From: an uncultured Oscillospiraceae bacterium
Lineage (GTDB): Bacteria; Bacillota; Clostridia; Oscillospirales; Oscillospiraceae
Length of the DNA stretch: 7,294 bases
Assembly: GCA_900757415.1 (NCBI GenBank)
Contig: CAAENU010000128.1
Coordinates: 1 to 7,294 of the forward strand
Direction of reading: 5' to 3'
This document shows, in pieces, positions 1 to 5,286 of this stretch (its first letter is position 1; each line of letters opens with the position of its first letter). A program made the position numbers and the translations under genes. Under the pieces are notes generated by a model. It did no database searches. It worked only from the letters and a program-made list of their open reading frames with translations, and had not been told where the DNA came from.

Positions 1-542
1 AAAGCAAGCTGCCCCAGACCCTGACCTCCTACTCCCCCTGCTTCCGCAAGGAGAAGGGCGCCCACGGCATCGAGGAGCGCGGCGTTTACCGTATCCACCA
101 GTTTGAAAAGCAGGAGATGATCGTGGTGTGCAAGCCCGAGGACTCCAAGGCGTGGTACGAGAAGATGTGGCGCTACAGCGTGGAGCTGTTCCGCACGCTG
201 GATATCCCGGTGCGGCAGCTGGAGTGCTGCTCCGGCGATCTGGCCGACCTGAAGTGCAAGTCCTGCGACATCGAGGCATGGTCTCCCCGCCAGCAGAAGT
301 ACTTCGAGGTGTGCTCCTGCTCCAATCTGGGCGACGCGCAGGCCCGCCGCCTGAAGATCCGCTACAAGGACGCTGAGGGCAAGATGCAGCTGTGCCACAC
401 CCTGAACAACACCGTAGTGGCGCCGCCCCGTATGCTCATCGCCCTGCTGGAGAACAACCTTCAGGCGGACGGCAGCGTGCTGGTACCTGAGGTGCTGCGC
501 CCCTATATGGGCGGCAAGGCCGTGCTGACCCCCACGCACTGA
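1..542 (+). CDS. serS: Seryl-tRNA synthetase, C-terminal part (5' end outside window)
   Basis: Class II aminoacyl-tRNA synthetase that charges tRNA-Ser with serine in the cytoplasm. The reading frame is open from base 3, so the gene starts upstream; 179 residues are visible before TGA at 540-542. Seen: the motif 2 region with PCFRKEKG and then YRIHQFEKQE, followed by SGDLADLK, DIEAWSPRQQKYFEV, CSCSN, DAQARRLKIRY, HTLNNTVV and LLENNLQADGSV, ending with LRPYMGG. These match, in order, the SerRS catalytic core through motif 3. The N-terminal coiled-coil arm that grips the tRNA lies outside the window. The form NLGDAQARRL plus HTLNNTVVAPPR differs from the E. coli/Bacillus type and resembles a variant that I recall from archaea and some Clostridia. 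The segment LECCSGDLADLKCKSC is unusually cysteine-rich. An internal ATG at 117 is not the start, because the conserved motif 2 precedes it. mscL follows 58 bp downstream. Confidence 0.95.
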   Translation, partial: SKLPQTLTSYSPCFRKEKGAHGIEERGVYRIHQFEKQEMIVVCKPEDSKAWYEKMWRYSVELFRTLDIPVRQLECCSGDLADLKCKSCDIEAWSPRQQKYFEVCSCSNLGDAQARRLKIRYKDAEGKMQLCHTLNNTVVAPPRMLIALLENNLQADGSVLVPEVLRPYMGGKAVLTPTH

Positions 543-600
543 CAACTATCTGTAATATCCCGCTTTCGCTATACATTATGTTATCGGGAGAACTGAAGAA
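543..600 (+). promoter_or_regulatory. serS-mscL gap: RBS and possible weak promoter
   Basis: This 58-bp gap is AT-richer than the flanking genes. GGGAG at 586-590 sits 10 bases before the mscL ATG and is the likely ribosome binding site. TATACAT at 570-576 could be a -10 element, but I see no good -35 box at the right distance, so a separate mscL promoter is only a possibility. A five-base complementarity (TCCCG near 558-562 with CGGGA near 585-589) would form a weak, large-loop hairpin with no T-run, so it is not a terminator. Read-through from serS is equally plausible. Confidence 0.3.
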
Positions 601-1035
601 ATGAAGAAATTTTTCGCAGAATTCAAGGAATTCGCCATGAAGGGCAACGTGGTGGACATGGCCATCGGCGTTGTGATCGGCGGCGCGTTCGGCAAGATCA
701 CCACCTCGCTGGTGAACGACGTGATCATGCCGCTGATCTCCCGCATCACCGGCGGCGTGGATTTCAGCGCGTGGAAATGGGTGCTGAAGGCCGCCGAGGT
801 GGATGAGACCGGCGCGGAAACCGCGGCGGAGATCGCCGTGAACTACGGCAGCTTCATCGCCGTGGTGCTGGACTTTCTGATCATCGCGCTGGTGCTGTTT
901 ATGGTGGTCAAGGCCATCAACAAGCTGCGCACCATCGGCAAGAAGCCGGAGGAGCCCGCCGAAGAGGAGGAGCCCGCTCCCACCAGCGAAGAGCTGCTGA
1001 CGGAGATCCGCGACCTTTTGAAGGACAAGCAGTGA
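601..1035 (+). CDS. mscL: Large-conductance mechanosensitive channel MscL
   Basis: Homopentameric inner-membrane channel that opens under high membrane tension and releases solutes during hypo-osmotic shock. The 144-residue length is normal for the family. Seen: an amphipathic N-terminus (KKFFAEFKEFAMKGNVVDMA), a glycine-rich first membrane helix at about residues 16-45 (AIGVVIGGAFGKI, the pore-lining segment, then VNDVIMP), a periplasmic loop at about 46-80 and a second membrane helix at about 82-107 (FIAVVLDFLIIALVLFMVVK). The cytoplasmic tail has an acidic linker (PEEPAEEEEPAP) and ends in the conserved bundle helix SEELLTEIRDLLKDK. The ATG at 601 is preceded by GGGAG. The stop codon TGA (1033-1035) overlaps the rsmG ATG (1035-1037), which suggests co-transcription and translational coupling of two functionally unrelated genes. 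Confidence 0.96.
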   Translation: MKKFFAEFKEFAMKGNVVDMAIGVVIGGAFGKITTSLVNDVIMPLISRITGGVDFSAWKWVLKAAEVDETGAETAAEIAVNYGSFIAVVLDFLIIALVLFMVVKAINKLRTIGKKPEEPAEEEEPAPTSEELLTEIRDLLKDKQ

Positions 1036-1733
1036 TGGAGCAGACGCTGCGCGCGGGCCTGACCGCGCTGGGGCTCCCCTGCTCCGCCGCGCCGCAGCTG
1101 CTGGACTTTTCCCGGCGGCTGCTGGAAAAAAATCAGGTCATGAACCTGACCGCCATCACCCGGCCGCAGGATGTGGCCGCGCTGCACCTGCTGGACTGCG
1201 CCGCGCTGCTGACACTGGTGGATTTCCGGGGTAAGACGGTGGTGGACGTGGGCACCGGGGCCGGCTTTCCCGGCATGGTGCTGCGCCTTATGGAGCCGGA
1301 CTTTGACCTGACGCTGCTGGACAGTCTGGGAAAGCGCATCGACTGGCTGCGCCAGACCTGCGAAGAAATGGGACTCTCCCGCGTGACGTGCGTCCACGCC
1401 CGAGCGGAGGAATTCGCCGCCGCCCACCGGCAAACCTACGATATGGCCACCTCCCGGGCGGTGGCGGCGCTGCCGCAGCTGTGCGAACTGGCGCTGCCGC
1501 TGGTGAAGCCGGGCGGCTGCTTTCTGGCCATGAAGTCCGTGGACAGCGACGGCGAGATCCACAGCTCCCGGGGCGCCATCGGCCAGCTGGGCGGGAGGCT
1601 GGAGGCCATCCGGGATTATACCATCCCCGGCACCGAGGTGACCCACCGCGTGGTGATCATCCGCAAGGTGAAGGACACGCCGATGCAGTTTCCCCGCCCT
1701 TGGGCAAAGATCAAAAAGGCACCGCTGAAATAA
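1035..1733 (+). CDS. rsmG: 16S rRNA (guanine527-N7)-methyltransferase RsmG
   Basis: SAM-dependent methyltransferase (older name GidB) that makes m7G527 in the 530 loop of 16S rRNA; loss of this modification is known to give low-level streptomycin resistance. At 232 residues it is of normal family length. Seen: the N-terminal signature NQVMNLTAIT (about residues 33-42), the DLLD-like segment HLLDCAALL, the SAM-binding glycine loop VVDVGTGAGFPGMVLRL (about 69-85), LLDSLGKRIDWL and the TSRAVAALPQL motif, followed by LVKPGGCFLAMKS. I chose the ATG at 1035, which overlaps the mscL stop and has AAGGA at 1021-1025 nine bases upstream. A GTG at 1032 directly before it is a possible alternative that would add one residue. 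The protein ends with a basic tail (KIKKAPLK). A repeat-containing gap follows. Confidence 0.96.
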   Translation: MEQTLRAGLTALGLPCSAAPQLLDFSRRLLEKNQVMNLTAITRPQDVAALHLLDCAALLTLVDFRGKTVVDVGTGAGFPGMVLRLMEPDFDLTLLDSLGKRIDWLRQTCEEMGLSRVTCVHARAEEFAAAHRQTYDMATSRAVAALPQLCELALPLVKPGGCFLAMKSVDSDGEIHSSRGAIGQLGGRLEAIRDYTIPGTEVTHRVVIIRKVKDTPMQFPRPWAKIKKAPLK

Positions 1734-1735
1734 GG

Positions 1736-1815
1736 GCGGTTCGCCGCAAAGTAGGGGCGACCCTTGCGGTCGCCTGCACAACAACGTCCATTTCGGGCGC
1801 CTGCAAGGGTCGCCC
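1736..1815. repeat. Palindromic intergenic repeat with three pairing arms
   Basis: This lies in the 146-bp gap between rsmG and the MinD-like gene. A perfect 13-bp inverted repeat pairs GGGCGACCCTTGC (1755-1767) with GCAAGGGTCGCCC (1803-1815). The left arm can instead fold locally: GGCGACC (1756-1762) pairs with GGTCGCC (1768-1774) around CTTGC. A small GCGG-TTCG-CCGC hairpin (1736-1747) precedes it. There is no T-run on either side, so it is not a standard terminator. The form AGGGGCGACC...GGTCGCC resembles short interspersed palindromes that I recall from GC-rich Clostridia genomes; that is memory, not a search result. No reading frame across it looks coding. Confidence 0.7.
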
Positions 1816-1863
1816 GCACGGCACATATCAAAAACCAAAACCGCATTGCTATCATCTTTCACG

Positions 1864-1870
1864 AAAGGAG
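1864..1870 (+). promoter_or_regulatory. Ribosome binding site fixing the MinD-like start
   Basis: AAAGGAG lies nine bases before ATG 1880. The reading frame stays open upstream for several hundred bases through rsmG and the repeat, so this site and the onset of MinD homology (GKIIAVVSGKGG) together decide the start. Confidence 0.8.
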
Positions 1871-1879
1871 AACCTCCCC

Positions 1880-2623
1880 ATGGGCAAGATCATCGCCGTG
1901 GTGTCCGGCAAGGGCGGCACAGGCAAAACATCCTTTACCGCCTGCGTGGCGCTGGCGCTGGCCGCCATGGGTTATGAAACGCTGGCGCTGGACTGCGACA
2001 TCACGCTGCGCAATCTGGATCTGGCGCTGGGCCTGTCCGACAGTGCCCTGATGGACTTCTCCGACGTGCTGGAGGGCCGCTGCGCGCTGGCGGACGCCGC
2101 CGTGCCCCATCGCAAATACCCCAAGCTGTCGCTGCTGTGTGCGCCGCTGGCGCCGCGGCAGGCGCACTATTCCCTCAGCGCCATGCAGGCGCTGGGCCAT
2201 CAGATCCGCCAGAAGTATGACTACTGTCTGGTGGACGCCCCCGCCGGACTGGGACAAGGCTTCGCTCTGGCCACCGCCATCGCCGACAGCGTGGTGGTGG
2301 TCACCACCACCGATCCCGCCGCACTGCGGGACGCCCAGCGCACCGTTACCGAGCTGCACCGCTTCGGCCCCGGCAAGATCCATCTGGTGGTGAACCGGGT
2401 ACGCAAGAAAATGCTCAAGGCCCTGCACACCACCATCGATGACGCCATGGACACGGCGGGCCTGCCGCTGCTGGGCGTGATCCCGGAGGACATGGACATC
2501 CCGCTGGCCCTGAACCGGGGCATTCCGCTGCGGGACATGAACTTCTATGCCCAGCGGGCCTATGAAAATATTGCCAAACGCATCACCGGCCAGCGGATCC
2601 CCCTGCTGCGCGCCCGGTGGTAA
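1880..2623 (+). CDS. MinD-like P-loop ATPase (MinD/ParA family) lacking the C-terminal membrane-targeting helix
   Basis: MinD/ParA-superfamily ATPase of 247 residues. Family MinD proteins dimerise on ATP, bind membrane and recruit the division inhibitor MinC. Seen: the deviant Walker A GKGGTGKT (residues 10-17, with signature Lys11 and Lys16; most MinDs have V rather than T at residue 14), the MinD-type switch I LDCDITLRNLDLALGL (37-52), Walker B VDAPAG (118-123) followed by GLGQGF, the VVVTTTDPAALRDAQR segment, LVVNRVRKKM, and PLLGVIPEDMDIPLALNRGIPL. The last three point to MinD rather than ParA, Soj or FlhG. The protein stops at AYENIAKRITGQRIPLLRARW. Bacterial MinDs continue there with about 20 residues ending in an amphipathic membrane-binding helix, which is absent here in all three forward frames. 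No minC or minE is visible. The mgsA-like gene follows after 26 bp, probably in the same transcript. The ATPase family call is very secure; a role in division-site selection is doubtful. Confidence 0.9.
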   Translation: MGKIIAVVSGKGGTGKTSFTACVALALAAMGYETLALDCDITLRNLDLALGLSDSALMDFSDVLEGRCALADAAVPHRKYPKLSLLCAPLAPRQAHYSLSAMQALGHQIRQKYDYCLVDAPAGLGQGFALATAIADSVVVVTTTDPAALRDAQRTVTELHRFGPGKIHLVVNRVRKKMLKALHTTIDDAMDTAGLPLLGVIPEDMDIPLALNRGIPLRDMNFYAQRAYENIAKRITGQRIPLLRARW

Positions 2624-2649
2624 ACGATAAAGATAGGAGTATGATGAAC

Positions 2650-3066
2650 ATGAATATTGCTCTGATCGCACATGACAACCGCAAGGAACTGATGGTTCAG
2701 TTCTGCACCGCCTACTGCGGCATTCTGGCCCAGCATACCCTGTGCGCCACCGCCAACACCGGCAAACAGGTACAGGAGGCCACCGGCCTGCCGGTTCACC
2801 GCTTTCTGACCTTCGAAAACGGCGGCGGCCAGCAGATCGCCGCCCGCATCGCCTACAACGAGATCGACATGGTGCTCTGCTTTGACGATCCCAACAAGCG
2901 CACCACCCACGAGGACATTCTCTATATCGCCAAGCTGTGCGACAAGAACAACATCCCCATCGCCACCAATCTGGCCTGCGCCGAAATGCTGATACTGGGC
3001 CTTGCCCGGGGCGATCTGGACTGGCGCGACATCGTCAATCCCAAGACCAAACCCTTCACCGCGTAA
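2650..3066 (+). CDS. mgsA: Methylglyoxal synthase family protein (MgsA-like) with altered active site
   Basis: The family enzyme converts dihydroxyacetone phosphate to methylglyoxal plus phosphate in the cytosol. The 138 residues align without gaps to the E. coli MgsA core (offset 11). Conserved: IALIAHD (Asp9 = Asp20), Thr34 and Thr37 (= Thr45, Thr48), GGxQQ (58-62), Asp80 (= Asp91), His87 (= His98) and the C-terminal block ATNLACAEMLILG...GDLDWRDIVNP typical of Clostridia homologues. Changed: the catalytic base Asp71 is Gly60 (GGC at 2827-2829), the SGPxGG phosphate loop reads TFENGG, Thr47 is Asn36, and Asp101 is Ile90 (Asp89 is adjacent). Family membership is secure, but normal activity is doubtful. 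I chose ATG 2650 because it starts the family-typical MNIALIAHD and lies ten bases after AGGAG (2635-2639); ATG 2641 or 2644 would add three or two residues. It is likely co-transcribed with the MinD-like gene. Confidence 0.9.
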   Translation: MNIALIAHDNRKELMVQFCTAYCGILAQHTLCATANTGKQVQEATGLPVHRFLTFENGGGQQIAARIAYNEIDMVLCFDDPNKRTTHEDILYIAKLCDKNNIPIATNLACAEMLILGLARGDLDWRDIVNPKTKPFTA

Positions 3067-3069
3067 GGG

Positions 3070-3159
3070 GCGGAGCGCCTTCCGGAGATTCCGCAGGGGC
3101 CGATGCCCACATCGGCCCGCCGTTCATTGGCAGGCTATCGTAAGTCGAGCGGGCCGATG
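3070..3159. repeat. Second palindromic intergenic repeat with three pairing arms
   Basis: This lies just after the MgsA-like gene. GGGCCGATG (3097-3105) pairs with CATCGGCCC (3110-3118) around CCCA, giving a 9-bp stem. The middle arm, extended to CATCGGCCCGC (3110-3120), can instead pair perfectly over 11 bp with GCGGGCCGATG (3149-3159). A weaker GCGGA/TCCGC pairing (3070-3074 with 3090-3094) lies upstream. The layout, an AGGGGC entry followed by an arm, its complement and a third arm, parallels the repeat at 1736-1815, although the arm sequences differ. There is no T-run, so intrinsic termination is not supported. It probably belongs to a class of interspersed palindromes. Confidence 0.7.
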
Positions 3160-3193
3160 CAGCCTAAGGGCGCTTGCTTCACTGCGTAGGTAT

Positions 3194-3212
3194 CGCACCC
3201 CGCAAAGGTGCG
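3194..3212. repeat. Small hairpin upstream of the membrane-protein gene
   Basis: CGCACC (3194-3199) pairs with GGTGCG (3207-3212) around a seven-base loop. It lies between the palindromic repeat and the ribosome binding site at 3247. The rest of the 3067-3261 gap shows no coding potential and no convincing promoter. Confidence 0.45.
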
Positions 3213-3246
3213 CTTCCACCTGCCTCCCTGCCCCGCAACAAACAAC

Positions 3247-3252
3247 AAGGAG
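3247..3252 (+). promoter_or_regulatory. Ribosome binding site deciding a TTG start
   Basis: AAGGAG (part of AAGGAGAG) sits nine bases before TTG 3262. The same frame is open back to a GTG at 3208, but that GTG lies inside a hairpin arm and lacks a Shine-Dalgarno sequence, so the TTG is the better start. Confidence 0.75.
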
Positions 3253-3261
3253 AGAAAACGA

Positions 3262-3738
3262 TTGATACAGACTGCACTGCAATGGCTGTATGATAACCTC
3301 TACAGCTACATGATCCCCGTCTGCGCCCTGTGCGTGCTGCGCATTGCGGCGTGCCTGATGGAGCTTGGTCATGTCCGCCGCCTGCGGGAAAAGAAATGCG
3401 TCTTTCGCTATGTAGGCGGCCAATACCGTGAGATCGGCGCCTTTACCGGGATCCTGATCGGCGCGGTGCTGATCTGCCTGCTGCCCCGGCTGGGGTTGGT
3501 GTTCGCCGCCGCGGCGGCGGTGCTGGGCGTGATCGGCTACCGGATTGGCCGGCAAAAGGGCGACGAGGCCGACCGGCTGTGGCAAGAGGTGGTCAACGAT
3601 CTAGCCGCCGACGAGCAGCAGGTCAACCCCATCCATGTTGAAAGCAGCATCCACGGCCTGATAGACACGCTGGATGTTTTTGATGAAGAAAAGGCGGCGG
3701 ACGCAGCGGATGCGCCCACCGGCGAAAGCAATGAATAA
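3262..3738 (+). CDS. Small hypothetical membrane protein with acidic C-terminal tail
   Basis: I do not recognise the family. The predicted protein has 158 residues from TTG 3262, which has a strong upstream ribosome binding site. Seen: a likely membrane segment at about residues 14-35 (MIPVCALCVLRIAACLM), a basic loop at about 37-56 (HVRRLREKK...YVGGQYREI), then two closely spaced hydrophobic segments at about 59-75 (AFTGILIGAVLICLL) and 77-93 (LGLVFAAAAAVLGVIGY). A basic stretch, RIGRQKGDEADRLW, follows, and then a soluble tail rich in Asp and Glu (DVFDEEKAADAADAP...ESNE). By the positive-inside rule the basic loop and the tail cannot be placed with certainty. Cysteines occur in the first two membrane segments. 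hisS begins 15 bp after the stop, so the two are probably one transcript. Base composition is like its neighbours. It is a real gene on length, RBS and codon use; the function is unknown. Confidence 0.75.
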   Translation: MIQTALQWLYDNLYSYMIPVCALCVLRIAACLMELGHVRRLREKKCVFRYVGGQYREIGAFTGILIGAVLICLLPRLGLVFAAAAAVLGVIGYRIGRQKGDEADRLWQEVVNDLAADEQQVNPIHVESSIHGLIDTLDVFDEEKAADAADAPTGESNE

Positions 3739-3753
3739 GAGAGGAAGATTCCC

Positions 3754-5109
3754 ATGGAAAAAATGAAACCCCGGACGCTGTCCGGGTTTATGGAGCTGCT
3801 GCCCGCACCCCAGCAGCAGATGGAGCGGATGATGGATATCCTCCGCAAGACCTATTCCCTGTACGGCTTTACCCCGCTGGACACACCCCTTATCGAATCC
3901 AGCGAGGTGCTGCTGGCCAAGGGCGGCGGCGAGACGGAGAAGCAGATCTACCGCTTTACCAAGGGCGACGCCGACCTTTCCCTGCGCTTTGACCTGACGG
4001 TGCCGCTGGCCAAGTATGTGGCGCTGCACTATAACGAGCTGAGCTTCCCCTTCCGCCGCTATCAGATCGGCAAGGTCTACCGCGGCGAGCGGGCCCAGCG
4101 AGGCCGGTTCCGTGAGTTCTATCAGGCCGATATCGACGTCATTGGCGACGGGAAGCTGGACATCACCAACGAGGCGGAGATCCCCGCCATCATCTATCAG
4201 ACCTTTACCGAGCTTGGCCTGAAGCGGTTCCAGATCCGGGTCAACAACCGCCGCATTCTCAACGGCTTCTACGCCATGCAGGGTCTCACCGAAAAGTCCG
4301 GCGACATCATGCGCACCGTGGACAAGCTGGACAAGATCGGCCCGGAGAAGGTGGCCGCCATCCTGACTGAGGACGTGGGCCTGACCGGCGATCAGGCGGC
4401 GGAGATCCTGAAGTTCATCGCCATCACCGGCGATAACGCGCAGGTCATCGCCGCGCTGGAGGGCTACGCCGGACGAAACGAGGTCTTTGACGAGGGTCTT
4501 GCGCAGCTGAAAACCGTGGTGAAGTACCTGTCCTCCTTCGGCGTGCCGGAGGAGAACTTCGCCGTTGACCTGACCATCGCCCGGGGTCTTGACTACTACA
4601 CCGGCACCGTGTACGAGACCACGCTGCTGGATCATCCGGAGATCGGCTCCGTCTGCTCCGGCGGCCGCTACGACAATCTGGCGGAGTACTATACCGACAA
4701 GCAGCTGCCCGGCGTGGGCATCTCCATCGGCCTGACCCGCCTGTTCTATGTGTTGGGCGAGCAGAAGATGCTCAACGACCACCTGCCCACCGCTCCCTGC
4801 GACGTGCTGGTGCTGCCCATGACGGAGGAGCTGTCCCCCGCCATCGACGCGGCCACCGCCCTGCGCCGTGCCGGTATCCGCACCCAGCTCTATACCGAGC
4901 CGAAAAAGTTCAAGGCCAAGATGAACTATGCCGACAAGCTGGCCATCCCCTACGTCCTGTTCCTGGGCGAGGACGAGATCGCCGCCGGCATGGTATCGTG
5001 CAAGAACATGACCACCGGCGCCCAGACCAAGCTGCCGGTGTCCGACGCCATCGTCATGATCCGGGAGGATCTGGCCCAGCGGAATAAGGGAACGGTCATC
5101 GTGGAGTGA
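3754..5109 (+). CDS. hisS: Histidyl-tRNA synthetase
   Basis: Class II synthetase that charges tRNA-His in the cytoplasm; 451 residues is slightly longer than the E. coli enzyme. Seen: SLRFDLTVPLAKY (about residues 76-88), the motif 2 region YRGERAQRGRFREFYQADID (109-128), the HisRS-specific signature ARGLDYYTGTVYE (276-288) with the conserved Arg277, the second histidine motif CSGGRYDNL (301-309), motif 3 GVGISIGLTRLF (320-331), and a C-terminal anticodon-binding domain (about 358-450). The combination FYQADID, PEIGSVCSGGRYDNL and GISIGLTRL differs from the usual bacterial form, which has HQ...EVFG and a GLER-type motif 3, and resembles an alternative type seen in eukaryotes, archaea and some bacteria. 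The start ATG 3754 has GAGGAAG (3741-3747) six bases upstream. It follows the membrane-protein gene by 15 bp, and no T-box leader is visible before it. aspS lies 704 bp downstream. Confidence 0.96.
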   Translation: MEKMKPRTLSGFMELLPAPQQQMERMMDILRKTYSLYGFTPLDTPLIESSEVLLAKGGGETEKQIYRFTKGDADLSLRFDLTVPLAKYVALHYNELSFPFRRYQIGKVYRGERAQRGRFREFYQADIDVIGDGKLDITNEAEIPAIIYQTFTELGLKRFQIRVNNRRILNGFYAMQGLTEKSGDIMRTVDKLDKIGPEKVAAILTEDVGLTGDQAAEILKFIAITGDNAQVIAALEGYAGRNEVFDEGLAQLKTVVKYLSSFGVPEENFAVDLTIARGLDYYTGTVYETTLLDHPEIGSVCSGGRYDNLAEYYTDKQLPGVGISIGLTRLFYVLGEQKMLNDHLPTAPCDVLVLPMTEELSPAIDAATALRRAGIRTQLYTEPKKFKAKMNYADKLAIPYVLFLGEDEIAAGMVSCKNMTTGAQTKLPVSDAIVMIREDLAQRNKGTVIVE

Positions 5110-5121
5110 AGGGAAATTTCG

Positions 5122-5133
5122 TCCCCGCGGGGA
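5122..5133. repeat. 12-bp perfect GC palindrome
   Basis: TCCCCGCGGGGA reads the same on both strands, 13 bases after the hisS stop. It could be a protein-binding dyad or simply part of the repeat block. The 9-mer AAATTTCGT overlaps its left edge (5114-5122) and recurs at 5182-5190. Confidence 0.5.
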
Positions 5134-5139
5134 GGAGGT

Positions 5140-5163
5140 ACTTTTGCCGCTATTGGCAAAAGT
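5140..5163. repeat. 9-bp perfect hairpin after hisS
   Basis: ACTTTTGCC (5140-5148) pairs with GGCAAAAGT (5155-5163) around GCTATT. The + strand 3' side continues GTCCTG, without a T-run, so it is at best a weak terminator for hisS; it could instead protect the hisS mRNA 3' end. Confidence 0.6.
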
Positions 5164-5179
5164 GTCCTGTTGCGGTACC

Positions 5180-5217
5180 CAAAATTTCGTAGCGGCCTAA
5201 AAGCCGCCGAAATTTTG
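5180..5217. terminator. Long hairpin, possible bidirectional terminator of hisS
   Basis: CAAAATTTCG (5180-5189) pairs with CGAAATTTTG (5208-5217). Inside, after a two-base TA bulge, GCGGC (5192-5196) pairs with GCCGC (5203-5207) around CTAAAA. The result is a 15-bp stem with a GC-rich top and an A-tract and T-tract base, as in bidirectional intrinsic terminators. The T-tract is only four bases and pairs with the A-tract, so termination is plausible but not proven. Confidence 0.4.
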
Positions 5218-5246
5218 ACCGCTGCCACTCGCTCACCTCGCTTCAT

Positions 5247-5259
5247 CTGCCACAGGCAG
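5247..5259. repeat. Small hairpin with an alternative partner
   Basis: CTGCC (5247-5251) pairs with GGCAG (5255-5259) around ACA. The upstream GCTGCC (5221-5226) is also complementary to GGCAGC (5255-5260), so two exclusive pairings exist. Confidence 0.4.
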
Positions 5260-5286
5260 CGCTCGGATCGCTCCCCAAAAACGCCA

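Noticed and set aside
1734..1820. Palindrome as an intrinsic terminator of rsmG
   Set aside because: No T-run follows either possible stem on either strand.
843..1862. Long minus-strand reading frame of 339 codons opposite mscL and rsmG
   Set aside because: It is antisense to two secure genes, is rich in His, Arg, Gln and Gly as expected from the reverse frame of GC-rich coding DNA, and shows no domain.
1388..1879. N-terminal extension of the MinD-like frame back to a GTG within rsmG
   Set aside because: The extension overlaps rsmG and the palindromic repeat, is rich in Arg, Gly and Pro, and MinD homology starts exactly at ATG 1880 behind a strong ribosome binding site.
3208..3261. GTG start for the membrane protein, 18 codons further upstream
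   Set aside because: It falls in a hairpin arm without a Shine-Dalgarno sequence; TTG 3262 has AAGGAG nine bases upstream.
3601..4782. Minus-strand reading frame of 393 codons opposite hisS
   Set aside because: It is a composition artefact opposite a secure synthetase gene, with no ribosome binding site or recognisable motif.
5170..5190. GGGTACCGCA on the minus strand, reminiscent of the T-box core
   Set aside because: It lacks the GGTGG part of the core, is oriented away from aspS, and lies inside the hairpin block, with no specifier stem visible.
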